Numbered from the stretch's first letter, positions 1 through 10,616 are shown. The stretch is 64,000 nucleotides of DNA from Sciurus carolinensis (GCF_902686445.1 NC_062220.1:97030143-97094142), one strand, 5' to 3'. Notes: generated by a model not told the origin, from the letters alone. Made by a program: numbers and translations.

Positions 1-156
1 CCCAAACCACAGCTAGCCTAGATTGCTGGGCAAGTAGGAACAACCCTTCACACATACAGGAGCCAAAGCTGGTGGGCAGTGTGGGTACAACAGTAGTGAG
101 GCCGTGCATGTCATGCGTCAGTCAGGAGGGCCCAGAATGAACTCTGTGGGTCAAAG

Positions 157-697
157 TGATACTGCCCTTTACCGGTGACGGGTTCTGCTCCTTCTAATAT
201 TGAAGACTGAACACTAGAGAAGCACGCCAAGGCAAGCATATTAAGCAGGTTTTATTTAAAGGTAATAATACAGACTTCTCCCGGCAAGAAGAAGGGGGCC
301 ATGGCTGATGTTCTAAAAGTCCCAAGAAGTGAGTGCACCCTCCATCTTTTATAGGTTAGGGTCTCTTTTGTTCTCCAGTTCTCTCCCCCCTTATCTCTCC
401 TTCCTGCTTACTGACTAGGCCTTGTTTTGCATTAAGTGAGAAGCCATGGGCAGGGGGAGGGCCAAGGTGATTCAGGCAGGCAAGGGCCCAGGGGGCATTC
501 ATTAGCAGCTCCATGCATGCACTCCTTGATAAAGGCAGGTAAATTTGGTAATCAATGGGCTCTGGAGCTCCTTGACATTCCATTCTTCCAGGGGCAGTCC
601 CCAACTTCCAGAGGCAGATGGCTTCATGGCTTCATTTCCTCGAATTGACCCGATTTCCTATTTCTACACTAACTACCTGCCCTTAATTCTGGCTTCA
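157..697 (-). mobile_element. Solo LTR, class I ERV (first copy)
   Basis: A 541-bp LTR begins with TG and ends with CA and lies between 4-bp direct repeats AAAG (153-156 and 698-701). Read on the minus strand it has a TATA box (TATAAAA, near 346-354) and an AATAAA signal (near 248-253). It resembles the solo LTR at 12699-13239 closely and the 535-bp LTRs of the neighbouring provirus more distantly. The four share the end sequences, the block near the TATA-like site and the pyrimidine-rich end. A solo LTR arises when the two LTRs of a provirus recombine and the internal region is lost. Strand follows the polyadenylation signal and the neighbouring provirus. No protein is encoded; short open frames across it are chance. 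Confidence 0.88.
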
Positions 698-701
698 AAA
701 G

Positions 702-1118
702 GCAGGCCCCACTGGTGGGCACACACACAGGGAGCCAGGCACTAGGAGGCAGGGCACTGCTTCAAGTACTACTGTAACTAAGGGAAGAAACAGCTGCCCT
801 CTGTTGTTGCACTATGTACATGGCTTGGGCTGGAGTATCTGGCTGGCTGGGTGTGACAAAGGTCAGGCAACCAGCTCACTAGATGACCATCCCTGTGGGA
901 CCACACATGTGCACATACTTGTGGCTGAGGAGACAGTGTAGGACTCATTGATCGTGGACCACAGGTCTATGTTATCTGGAACTCCTGGTCATACTGCCAC
1001 TACTTGAGTTGAGGGATGCAGAAAGTACAAGGCAAATGCTAGAGAGAAGGCTGCACTTTGTGGTAACATTAGTGTTGGAGAAAGTGAGGAAAAGTGTGCT
1101 TTCCAGAAGTAAACCACA
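702..1118. other. Unassigned sequence between two LTR insertions
   Basis: No gene or repeat is recognised. There is a short CA run near 720 and otherwise ordinary non-coding composition. Confidence 0.5.
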
Positions 1119-1122
1119 GTAG
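1119..1122. repeat. Target site duplication of the young provirus, left copy
   Basis: GTAG directly before the TG of the left LTR, repeated at 6131-6134 after the CA of the right LTR. Four base pairs is the usual gammaretroviral integration footprint. Confidence 0.85.
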
Positions 1123-1657
1123 TGATACCGCTTTTTACCCGGTGATGAGTCCTGCTTCCTCAGGTGTTGAAGTATAACGCCGGAGAAGCACGCCGAGGCA
1201 AATGTAGAGTGGAAAATGCAGCTTTATTAAAGAAAAGGAAAAGCAGACTTCTCCCGGGTGGAAGAAGGGGACCCAAAGGCGGAATCCGTGGGATGAGCAA
1301 ATCTCGTTCTTTTTATGGGTTTCATTCTCCCATTCTTTCCCCTTATCTCTTCCCTTCCTGCCTGCGGGATTAGGCCTGGTTTTGAAATGTAAAAAGCGAA
1401 AAGGGATGGGGCAGAGGGAGGGTCAAGGTGTCTCAGACAGGCAAGGGCCCGGGGGCATTGATTAGCACCTTCTTGCCTGCAGTCTCTGGCAAGGGCAGGT
1501 AAATTTGGTTATCAATGGGTTCTGCATGTCCTTGATATTCCATTCTCCCATTGCAGTCTCCAACTTCCAGAGGCAGATGGCTTGATGGCCTCTATTTTCT
1601 TGATCTGACCCGATTTCCTATTTCTACACTAACTGCCTGTCCCCAATTCTGGCTTCA
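1123..1657 (-). repeat. 3' LTR of the young provirus
   Basis: 535 bp, TG...CA. On the minus strand it has AATAAA at 1228-1223 and a TATA-like CATAAAA near 1308-1317. It matches the 5' LTR except at 1146. A 69-codon open frame recurs identically in both LTRs only because the LTRs are duplicates; I see no reason to call it a gene. Confidence 0.93.
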
Positions 1658-1668
1658 TTCCCCCCTCT
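1658..1668 (-). other. Polypurine tract of the young provirus
   Basis: Read on the minus strand this is AGAGGGGGGAA, directly upstream of the TG of the 3' LTR. It is the expected plus-strand DNA primer site. Confidence 0.85.
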
Positions 1669-1770
1669 AATCTTAGGAACTCCATGCTGCTGGGGAAGGG
1701 GGTCGATGACCGCTCTGACTTCTTCGAGCTGAAAGTGGACGGCGAGGGGCAAGCAGCTTGGAGTTCCTTC

Positions 1771-3057
1771 TTAGAAATCGGGTCGATCAAGGGGTCCACG
1801 GTAAAAGTCTGGTTGAAGAGTAATAGGCTGGAGGGTCATTTGAGAGATGGGCGGTCTATAAGAGAAACAAGAAGTTATGAGTACCGGGATAAGATTAATG
1901 CAACAGTAAATGCCACAGCATAGGAACACACCAATGAGTATGATGATGATTATAGAGACTAATAATCCTAAATATTGGACCTGTTGCTGACATAATTGAG
2001 CTTTCTTTTTTGAGACTTTATAACCCTGATTGGCTAAGAAGTTTAAAAGTTCTGTAGTAGCTTTTTGACATTCCTCCTGGGTGGAGGCGCATAACAGGAT
2101 GTCATCCACATATTGGAGAACAATTGCAGTTGTCTTATCTTTGAATTCTGCTAAGTCCTTAGCTAGAGTTTGTCCAAATAGGTGGGAGCTATCTCTAAAT
2201 CCTTGGGGGAGTACTGACCAGGTTAGTTGAGATCCACTATCTGGTTCCTCAAAGGCAAACAGATACTGAGACTGAGAATCCAGAGGTATGCAAAAGAAGG
2301 CATCTTTTAAATCTAACACAGTAAACCAAGCGGCAGTTGCTGGAATCTCAGATAGCAGAGTATATGGATTAGGAACTACTGGGTGGAGGGGAACAACTGC
2401 TTCATTAATTATTCTGAGGTCTTGGACTAAATGCCATTCCCCATTTGATTTTTGAACTCCCAAAATTGGTGTATTGCATGGGCTGTTACAAGGTACTAAA
2501 AGTTTCTGCTGTTTGAGGTTCTGGATGATTTTTAATAAGCCCTTTTTTGCTTCTGGGCGTAGCGGGTATTGTCTCTGATGTGGAAAGACAGAGGGATCCT
2601 TTAAGACTATTTTAACTGGGATTGCTCTTTTTGCCCGTCCAATCTTGCCTTCAGTGGCCCATACCTCAGGGTTTATATCACATTCTAGTAGAGGTAAACA
2701 TAATGATCCTTGTGGTCCCAAATTCATTGTAATGGAAGTCTGAAGTTTTGAAAGTAAATCCCTTCCCAATAGAGGGGTAGGGCATTCTGGCACTATCAGG
2801 AATGCATGAGAAAACATCATCCCATCCCACTCACAACTCAGTGGGGGAGTAAACTTTCTGGTAATAGGCCGTCCAGACACCCCTTGCACCGTTATAGTAT
2901 TAGAGGAAAGAGGTCCAGGATAGGAGGTGAGCACTGAAAAACTAGCGCCAGTATCTAAGAGGAAGTTGACCTCTTGGCTCCCTACGGAGAAGCATACCCG
3001 GGGCTCATGCGTAGTGATAGGAGTTACGGGAGCCATTAGAATTGGCCCTGGGCCCCG
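1771..3057 (-). pseudogene. pro-pol/env: Protease and partial RT fused in frame to the env tail
   Basis: This frame continues gag: it follows the gag UGA in the same frame, and the first Met codon is at 3036 (421 codons from there). Counting from that Met, an aspartic protease active site DTGA lies at residues 28-31 and a typical LLGRD at 88-92. RT fingers and palm follow, with VLPQGF (275-280) and the catalytic YVDD at 309-312. After about residue 359 (near nucleotide 1962) the RT stops matching. The next residues are a hydrophobic run of isoleucine, leucine and cysteine, then a short polar tail ending 114 bp before the 3' LTR, as expected for the membrane anchor and cytoplasmic tail of an env protein. 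The simplest reading is one large deletion from RT into env that kept the frame open. RNase H, integrase and receptor-binding regions are absent. Expression would need readthrough of the gag stop. Confidence 0.85.
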
Positions 3058-3060
3058 TCA
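3058..3060 (-). promoter_or_regulatory. Gag-pol readthrough stop (UGA)
   Basis: Gag and protease share one frame and are separated only by this UGA (4500 to 3036 is 488 whole codons). Gammaretroviruses make Gag-Pol by readthrough of such a stop, classically UAG. The bases after it are CGG GGC CCA GGG, a GC-rich stretch able to pair with sequence nearby. I infer readthrough from frame and family; the RNA structure was not computed. Confidence 0.65.
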
Positions 3061-4500
3061 GGCCTGTGTGGAAGAGTCTGGCCTCGAGGACCTACGCCCC
3101 TGAGGACAGTCACTTTTCCAATGGTTGCCTTGACACTTGGGGCAGGGCTTTGGTGGTGGCCGTTTGGCTTGGGGACATTCCTGTCTGAAATGTTCCTCCT
3201 TTCCACAACGGAAACAAATCCCTTTTGTGGCTTGAGGTACATTCCGTTTTCTTTCTTCATCACCCGGGAAGCTAACTCCTCTTAGGGCTAAGACCAGCGC
3301 TTCAGTTTTTCTTCTGTCTCTACACTCTTTTTCCTTCTTTTCCTCTACATCTCGATTATAAAAAACGGAAGTTGCAAGTCGGAGGATATCATCTAAGGAT
3401 TGATCAGGGCCATATGCCAATTTTTGTAATTTCCTCCGAATGTCTGGGGCCGACTGAATGATAAATTTGTCCTTTAAAAGTAAATGGCCCTCTGTGGATT
3501 CAGGATCCACGGTGGTGTGTTTTCTCATTGCCTCCCTGAGTTTCTCCATGAAAATAGCCGGGCTTTCTTCGGGACCTTGTGTAATTTCAGAAACCTTAGA
3601 ATAGTTAATAGGCTTCTGTTTGATTCTCCTAAGGGCCTCAAGGACTAACATCTGGAAGTGTCTGATCTTCCAAGCATCCTGTTCATCGTTTGGGTCCCAG
3701 TCGGGGTCATTTCTTGGAACTGCCTGTGCTCCCGATGGATAGTTGGGTTTAGATCTAGTTTGGGCTCCTGGGGCATGAGCAAGGTATAGGTCATCCCCAA
3801 ATTGTTCAGCTGCTTTCAGGGTGGCTTCCTTCTCATTGGAGGTTAAAGTCTGGTTAAGTAACAGGATAATATCTTTCCAGGTGAGGTCAAACACCTGGCA
3901 TAGGTTTTGAAACACCTCAATATATTTATCTGGATCTTCTGAAAATTTCCCTAGGTCTGTTTTTATCTGTCTTAGGTCTTGGAGGGAGAAGGGGTTGTAT
4001 ACTTTAATTGGTCCAAATTCTCCTCCCGGCATCTCCTGGAGAGGTAGTACATTTGATCTGTCCATTGGGGCAGATGGAGAAGGACCAGGGTATGGAGGAC
4101 AGGAGGCCTGCTGATGGACTTTAGCAGAAAATTCCTTTCCCTCAGTAGGTGACTCTTTAAGACTTTCTTCCTTTAGAGTAGTGGTTCTGGCTGAATCTAT
4201 TTTACATTGTTGGTATAATTTGGGGTCTTCCCTTAGAATAAAGAAGATCTGAACATAAGGTACCTCACACCATTTTCCTTCCCTTTTGCAAAATCTATCA
4301 AGCTGTAAAATGGTATTAAAATTTGTACTTCCCTCTGGCGGCCAAGATTCTCCATCAGAGAGTTTGTATTGAGGCCAGGCCTGGCGGCAGAAGAAAATGA
4401 GGCGCTTTTTCTTGAGTGTCTGTGGGTCAAATTTGTCCCAGTTTTTCAGTATGCAGGCTAGTGGTGAACCTGGCAATACTGTTGAGAGTGAAGCTCCCAT
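3058..4500 (-). CDS. gag: Gag polyprotein, intact open frame (ERV)
   Basis: 480 residues, close to usual gammaretroviral Gag length (about 500-540). It forms the viral core at the inner face of the plasma membrane. The N-terminus MGASLS has a glycine at position 2 suited to myristoylation. A PSAP late-domain motif at 142-145 would recruit TSG101 for budding, and an incomplete PPxY-like CPPY lies at 134-137. Capsid follows, with a major homology region at about 308-325 beginning QGPEES. Nucleocapsid has two zinc knuckles: CX2CX4HX4C at 429-442 and a shortened CX2CX3HX4C at 453-465. The start is the first ATG after the leader, directly before the matrix-like N-terminus. The stop is UGA, in frame with protease. 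No frameshift or premature stop is visible. Whether it is transcribed cannot be judged. Confidence 0.9.
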   Translation of the reverse strand: MGASLSTVLPGSPLACILKNWDKFDPQTLKKKRLIFFCRQAWPQYKLSDGESWPPEGSTNFNTILQLDRFCKREGKWCEVPYVQIFFILREDPKLYQQCKIDSARTTTLKEESLKESPTEGKEFSAKVHQQASCPPYPGPSPSAPMDRSNVLPLQEMPGGEFGPIKVYNPFSLQDLRQIKTDLGKFSEDPDKYIEVFQNLCQVFDLTWKDIILLLNQTLTSNEKEATLKAAEQFGDDLYLAHAPGAQTRSKPNYPSGAQAVPRNDPDWDPNDEQDAWKIRHFQMLVLEALRRIKQKPINYSKVSEITQGPEESPAIFMEKLREAMRKHTTVDPESTEGHLLLKDKFIIQSAPDIRRKLQKLAYGPDQSLDDILRLATSVFYNRDVEEKKEKECRDRRKTEALVLALRGVSFPGDEERKRNVPQATKGICFRCGKEEHFRQECPQAKRPPPKPCPKCQGNHWKSDCPQGRRSSRPDSSTQA

Positions 4501-5573
4501 CTAAGTGGAAGAAAAGAAAAATAGACCTCAGGCGCCCGCGCCGGAGACTATGTGCAGGGACGTCTCCCTAAGTTTGAGCTTCAATCCGGTCCAGAAAACC
4601 CGTCTCTCACTACCTGGCTTTGCCAAAGTATTTCTGGCCTCCTTTGGCAAAGTGCTGGGGCTCTAGTTTGCCCTGTGCTAGAGACCCTTGGAGGATTCAG
4701 ACTTAAGGGCATTACTGCTTTCCTCCCTGCCACTATAAATTCCTACAACAAAAGAAGAATTGTACATCTTCTTGCCTATTTTGTAGACTAAAGGGATCTC
4801 CAAAGGGTGAGGGGGACACCTATTGATTGTTAGACATATAATACCCTGTTCTCTGAGGGATTCAAGGGAGGGGTTGAATTAAAGTATACATCCTCCTTGC
4901 AGCTTAGAACACACTGAGCACCTTTAAGCACAGGAAAACTTTAAACAAACTAACAAAGGCTAAATATGCAAACAAAGATAACCTGAGTACTTTCCTATTG
5001 ATTTTCCTATGATCCTACTATCTGAATGTTTAATGTCTGATCGGCGAGCGAAGGGAAAACATCCAGGAGGGAATGGATGTGTGCGGTGTGCTGCGCGGCC
5101 CATACGGAGGCAAATGTAATTGGCGCTTTCCCTCGGTGCCGTTTGTCTACTGATCACCTTGGATACCCCTTAGGGCTGTCGGGAGGGGGAGTCCAGAGAA
5201 GGAACCTTTGGGGTCCACCCGAGAGTAGCCCGGGCTGAGAACCCTGCAGTTGCTCCAACCTTTCCTCCGCCTCCACGCATCCTGGGCAGATCAGGACTAG
5301 GGACACTGTGTACTCACGGCAATTGCGCTCCGGGCCTGGACAGAAAAGTAGGAAACGGCTTCAGCAGAGCCCCAACGTGCCTGCAGAGCAGGGGATTGGA
5401 AACTTGCCTGAGCCGAGAAACCTCTCACCCGAGTCTTAAGAATGGCGGCTGCACTAGTTGCATTTAAGTAGCCGACGGGTGCCCATTTTGCCCTCCAGAA
5501 AGAAAGAGACAGAAAGATGCACCTCGGACAGATTGGGGTGCGTGAAGAGAAAAGCTCACTTACCTCGGCGTAG
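4501..5573 (-). other. Leader of the young provirus (5' untranslated, packaging region)
   Basis: About 1.07 kb between primer binding site and the gag ATG, longer than the few hundred bases typical of related viruses. A consensus splice donor lies near its 5' end. It should hold the packaging signal, but I cannot point to its structure. No long open frame continues through it. Confidence 0.6.
5558..5566 (-). promoter_or_regulatory. Proviral major splice donor
   Basis: Minus strand reads GAGGTAAGTGAG; the cut would be between 5564 and 5563, AG/GTAAGT. This perfect donor lies just downstream of the primer binding site, where retroviruses place the donor for env mRNA. The env acceptor has been deleted or not recognised. 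Confidence 0.65.
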
Positions 5574-5591
5574 ATCTCGGTGGGACCTCCA
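5574..5591 (-). other. Primer binding site, tRNA-Gln (UUG)
   Basis: Eighteen bases four nucleotides inside the 5' LTR are complementary to the 3' end of mammalian tRNA-Gln(UUG), whose end is ATCTCGGTGGGACCT plus CCA. The common tRNA-Gln(CUG) would mismatch at one base. The tRNA sequence is from knowledge, not from a search. Confidence 0.78.
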
Positions 5592-5595
5592 AATC

Positions 5596-6130
5596 TGATA
5601 CCGCTTTTTACCCGGTGACGAGTCCTGCTTCCTCAGGTGTTGAAGTATAACGCCGGAGAAGCACGCCGAGGCAAATGTAGAGTGGAAAATGCAGCTTTAT
5701 TAAAGAAAAGGAAAAGCAGACTTCTCCCGGGTGGAAGAAGGGGACCCAAAGGCGGAATCCGTGGGATGAGCAAATCTCGTTCTTTTTATGGGTTTCATTC
5801 TCCCATTCTTTCCCCTTATCTCTTCCCTTCCTGCCTGCGGGATTAGGCCTGGTTTTGAAATGTAAAAAGCGAAAAGGGATGGGGCAGAGGGAGGGTCAAG
5901 GTGTCTCAGACAGGCAAGGGCCCGGGGGCATTGATTAGCACCTTCTTGCCTGCAGTCTCTGGCAAGGGCAGGTAAATTTGGTTATCAATGGGTTCTGCAT
6001 GTCCTTGATATTCCATTCTCCCATTGCAGTCTCCAACTTCCAGAGGCAGATGGCTTGATGGCCTCTATTTTCTTGATCTGACCCGATTTCCTATTTCTAC
6101 ACTAACTGCCTGTCCCCAATTCTGGCTTCA
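5596..6130 (-). repeat. 5' LTR of the young provirus (promoter)
   Basis: 535 bp, TG...CA. On the minus strand it carries a TATA-like CATAAAA (about 5790-5781) and a poly(A) signal AATAAA (5701-5696). It is followed on the right by GTAG (6131-6134), the second target duplication. Being the upstream LTR it would drive transcription leftward. Confidence 0.92.
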
Positions 6131-6134
6131 GTAG

Positions 6135-7007
6135 GACTAGTAAGGGAAACCCCTTCTCCTGCCTATCTGTCCAGGGGTTTTATTTACAAAACTTAACATT
6201 GTGCCAGCCAACCAAGGAAAACAGATACACAGCCCAGATCCATCATCACAGAATAGGCAAAAAGGGTGAGTCTGGAATCCAGAGGCAGCCAACTGACAAG
6301 CAGCAAAGGGGTGATGTACCTTCTGATTTCCCAGTCACTGCTATCACCATGGTCCCATATCAACAAACATTTGTGAAAATGTCACGTTCATTGACTTCCT
6401 TGAAAAAAATACAAATTCAATCTTTAATATTTTCATTAAACATACACTTTAAAGTTTGTTACTGACACTAATTTTAAGTACACAAGTATTACTAAATATA
6501 AAGTAAATCCAGTGTAGCAAGGCCACACAGACTTCACGTGTTCTCCAGCAGGGTTACTCAGCCTCTATTCCCTACCCATTTCCTATTTACTTTGATTGTA
6601 ACCTGGGAGCTTTTGTTCATCATGCACCACAAAACATGGACCAGGATGTTGCTTGCTGGTGGCCGTGACGCCAAGGGGCCACCATGGGCAGTAGCATCAA
6701 ATATTTCTCCACCACCCCAGAAAGAAAAGAGGAAGCTGTCACTCGTGGCTTAAGGTTGAGATCACTTTGTTTTTATCAGTGAAAGTGGAACTGTAATTAA
6801 AAAGATATATGGATGTATACAGATTGGGAAAGAGTGACAGGTTATCTGTTTTCACTTGTTAATGTGAAAGCAATGCTCAATGCACAGGCAAATCACCCAC
6901 TCCTAGGTGAGACCAGGACAACAGAAGTACAAAGTGTGGCTCTACCGAATTCATCCCAAGTTCTTTCAGCGTGACTACTAACAGTACTACTTTAAAACGG
7001 AAATACA
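6135..7007. other. Unassigned sequence
   Basis: No gene or repeat recognised. A short open frame across 6199-6465 has no features of a protein family. Confidence 0.45.
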
Positions 7008-7345
7008 GTCAGCCCTCCATATACATTCTGTATTTGGGTTCACCCAGCCACAGATGAAAAATACTCAAATATAAACTGCATCTGTACCAAACACATTTTT
7101 GTTGCTTTTCCCTAAACAATACAGTGTAACAATTACTTACAAAGCATTTACATTATGTTAGGTATTATAAATTATTTAGAGATGATTCCAAGTATATAGG
7201 AGGCTATACATAGGTTATAGGCAAATAACCCATTTTATAATAAGGGACTTGAGCATCCACGGATTTTAGTATATGGGGGAGTTCTTGGAAATAATGCCCA
7301 ACCTGGAACCAATCCCCAACCTGGAACCAATCCCCTAAATCCTGC
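7008..7345 (-). mobile_element. MER2-like Tigger DNA transposon remnant
   Basis: The sequence follows the layout known for MER2: an outer AGTCAGCCCTCCATAT-type end, a middle with CCCTAAACAATACAGT and GGTATTATAA, then GGGACTTGAGCATCCACGGATTTT and AACCAATCCCC. The right end contains a short tandem duplication of CCCAACCTGGAACCAAT. It is non-autonomous with no transposase. Orientation is given relative to my memory of the consensus and is uncertain. Confidence 0.7.
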
Positions 7346-9025
7346 ATTTAGGACAGAGGATATTCTGTACATTAGCCAGATCTTTCTCAGATACTTTGGG
7401 ATGAATAGTTATCCTACCAATTCTAAGCAAAGTAGGTCCTTTTGCCTTTTGCAAATTCTCCATCAGATGGATTCAATCTGGTGACCAGTGAAGGGCATAA
7501 GAGAAGAGGGGCGGAGGAAGTAGAGTATTATACAATAGAAACATAAGAATTTTGGAATTAATAACCCCTCTAATATGCTATATTTTTATATAATCATCTC
7601 CTATTCTTCTCCCTTAGCTCTTAGAATTCTCAAAATGCTTCTGTTTACTTTTGTATTTCCTCTGCCTGGTATTAAGTTCAATAAATATTTGTTAAATGAA
7701 TCTTTAATCTTGAGGTGCTATTCAACACTATAAATTTTAAAGGCAGTGATAGCTCAAATTTCTAAATTGAACAGCTACTAGTAGCTTCTCATTTCCAGTA
7801 GTCTCTCTAACATAATTACATGGGTTATTGGTTATGTTTGGCCATTGTCTACCAGGGATATTTGTTGTATAATTTTCTCAGAGAGCTGTCTTCGTCTATT
7901 TTTAGTTTTCTTAATTTAAATGCAAACAAGACAGAAGCCAGCATCCTATGTCCTGCTGCTGTGAACACAGTTTAAGAATGATGTCTAAATATTTGCTGGA
8001 TTCTTTAAAAGAAAATGACCTTGCAAGGCATTACATTTCTAGATTGTTTGGAACCAAATGAGAAGCATATGATCCTTATTTCCAGAATCCTGCTCATATG
8101 AAAGGGATTGATCAATGACAGCAGAAAACTATCCTTCTAGAAAGCTAGTAGAGGGAAACTGTCAAGTTCCCTCTGCCTTACCTAGTCCTAGTCAAGTTGT
8201 GGAATAGTTTGAAAATCAGTAAAGGTGGGGAGAGGCTGTAATGGATGCTGGGAATCAAGAATGAAATGGGAAGATAAAGGCATTAAAATCAAAGATCCTT
8301 AGTGTGGGACAAAGGCAAGTCATATCTTAGAACCATAGTTTCTTCATTTGAGAAGGGGAGTTCATATCACTTTTGTAGAGTCAGCCAAGATCATCAAGTG
8401 AGGCCAGGTGTGGTACCTGGCAAGCAAACACCAGTCACCGTCATTTGTACAGCAGGCTAACAGCACACTGGTGTCATGGAGCAGCAATCCTGCTTCTGTC
8501 AACTCTTCTGGAGATGAGACTGGAAGCATTTTCTGAGCAATTTTATTTTTCAGAAACTCCTTCTGAGGCATTACCCATATGTTCTATGGTTGATTTTTTT
8601 TTTTCTTTTGTGAAAACGTAAACAGACATTTGGACACTTTTACCACGTTACCATTGCTGTACTATTTACCTTCTTTACTTGAGCACAAGCTGTGAGTTTC
8701 AATGCTCATCTGGTCTACTTGGCTAAGAAGATGACATTTATACCACCCAGAAGTGGTTGACATTTAAATCTTAGCACTAACTGTTGGAACACTTCCAGGT
8801 TAATATTGGAAAATTGATTTAAATCCAATATTTTTAACCCCCAAATGAAATCATAAGAAACAATTAAAAATGACTACCTTTGGAGAGAAACCTAGAGGGA
8901 GAGGAGGTATGACAGGCAGCCTGTACAATGGTCCCAGCGGTCCCAATGACCCCAAGTCTGGTATTCACACCATTGTGAAATCCCTTCCTCTCTCACTTGC
9001 CTCTAGTGAGTACCACTCAGCAGAT
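7346..9025. other. Unassigned AT-rich sequence
   Basis: No exon, RNA gene or repeat that I can name. Short open frames (for example on the minus strand at 8362-8571) show no motif. Confidence 0.45.
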
Positions 9026-9451
9026 GTGATAGATGTCGCTTCCAAGACTGGGTTGTAGAAGGACTGTGGGTTCCATCTTGGGTGTTTTCTGTTGCTTTCT
9101 CTCTCATCTGCTTACTAGAAGGAAGCTGGTTGGATGTTGTGATCTACCTTGTGCAAAGGCCCATGTGGCACAGAACTCAGGCCCTCAGTCCATTGTCTGT
9201 GGGGAACTGAATCCCACCAATAACCAAGTGATAAGCTTGAAAGAAAATTCTCCCATAGCTGATACTTAGATGAGACTGCAGCCCAACCCAATAGCTTGAC
9301 TACAGCCTCATGAAGGTCCTTGAGGAGGAGACAACAGATAAGCAATGCTTAAACTTCTGACCCACAAGAACTGTGACATAATAAATGCTTTGTTATGCTA
9401 AGGCACTAAGTTTTGGGGTAATTTGTTACCCAGCAATGGATAACTAATACA
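9026..9451 (+). mobile_element. MLT1/MaLR-like LTR, 3' part
   Basis: Contains the run typical of MaLR LTR 3' ends: CTTCTGACCCACAAGAACTGTG, then AATAAATG, then TTGTTACCCAGCAATGGATAACTAATACA. The AATAAA gives plus orientation. The left limit is approximate. Confidence 0.6.
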
Positions 9452-10616
9452 GGAAAATATGAAAAGGTGATAAAAAGCATCTCTTATCTTTTATTTTATG
9501 CCTGCCCCACTGCATGAATTTTAAAATTTTGTATATGTATTATATTTGCTCTTTAAAATACTGTCAACAGATGTTATTTAGACTGGTAGATTATAGCAAA
9601 TACTGCAAATTGGCTCACTTAGCACAAATTCCAACAGCTTCTATTCTATTTCTTTCCTATACTTTTAAAGCTGCAAAACTTAACAATAAAAACCCTACAT
9701 TTACCAGACTGTCTTGTAGCTGGGAACACATATGTGACCTAGTTTTCACCAAGCAAACGTACTACATGTAGACTTTAGAAGGAAATTAGCAAATTGAGAT
9801 GATGGCATATTCTGGCAAATCTGCAGGTGATGTCTGTTATTTTGCAGTAGCTATGGCAGAGGTTCTATGGTCTAAGTTAGATTAGACTCCAGTTCTCAGT
9901 CTCAAAAGTGCCAAATGATAGAGTGAGGTGGCTGTGGAGTTTCCATGGGAACAACTTCATAGAGTAGCTGGGCATTATTATCCCTGGATGGCTGGGTAAC
10001 TTCCAAGATAAGAAAGAATTTAACTCAACACTTCTCATCTTTCTCTGATCCTTACCAAATTTTAAGCTAAATTATATTAAACTTTCCTTTGGGTGTCTTC
10101 AAACATAAGGCTTTACTTGTTTTGGTTCAAACAACTTTAATTTGACTTCCTTTAATGTCCCTCACCATAGAATGACACTGGTGGCAGGATCAGGAAGTTA
10201 TAGGTATCTATGTGCTGCTTTCCATTGAATAGACCCAACTTGCATAAGTGGTCTGCTCCATGACAGGTCAAGCTGCTTTTATATTAGTTTGTCAACAGAT
10301 GATAAAAACATGCATGGATAAACTTATCAGATTATCTAGTTTCATTTCCAATCTATCAATTATCTGAAGATCTGGGCCTACGAAGGCTTCTTCTCAAGGT
10401 ACAGAAAACTTAGAAGAACCGCCCTGTATAAGGGATTCACAATGGAGACCAAGACATGGGTCGTTTGATATTACTGCCTAAAGTAGAGGACAGCAAATGA
10501 AATAGAAACATATTCTTAACAATATTTCAGAAAAAAAAAATCTTTCTCTAAAATTAAGGAAAGTGGTTATCAGATCTAAAAGAAAATTTATAATGAGTAA
10601 CTAGTGCCATGACATG
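9452..10616. other. Unassigned sequence
   Basis: No gene or clear repeat recognised. Confidence 0.45.

Larger units (their letters stand above)
1123..6130 (-). mobile_element. Young, internally deleted gammaretrovirus-like provirus
   Basis: A 5008-bp provirus on the minus strand. The order in transcription direction is: 5' LTR (6130-5596), primer binding site (5591-5574), splice donor (5564/5563), leader, gag (4500-3058), UGA, protease and partial reverse transcriptase joined to the env tail (3057-1771), polypurine tract (about 1668-1658) and 3' LTR (1657-1123). Both LTRs are 535 bp and differ at one base that I can find (T1146 versus C5619, a CpG position), so the insertion is recent. Usual gammaretroviral proviruses are about 8-9 kb. 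The RT thumb and RNase H, integrase, the surface subunit and most of the transmembrane subunit are missing, so it cannot replicate by itself. Gag remains fully open. Confidence 0.93.

Noticed and set aside
1164..1373. 69-codon open frame identical to one at 5637-5846
   Set aside because: Identity follows from the duplicated LTRs; the frame is antisense to the provirus and has no motif.
1684..1923. Plus-strand 79-codon frame
   Set aside because: It is antisense to the env tail of the minus-strand provirus and has no family features.
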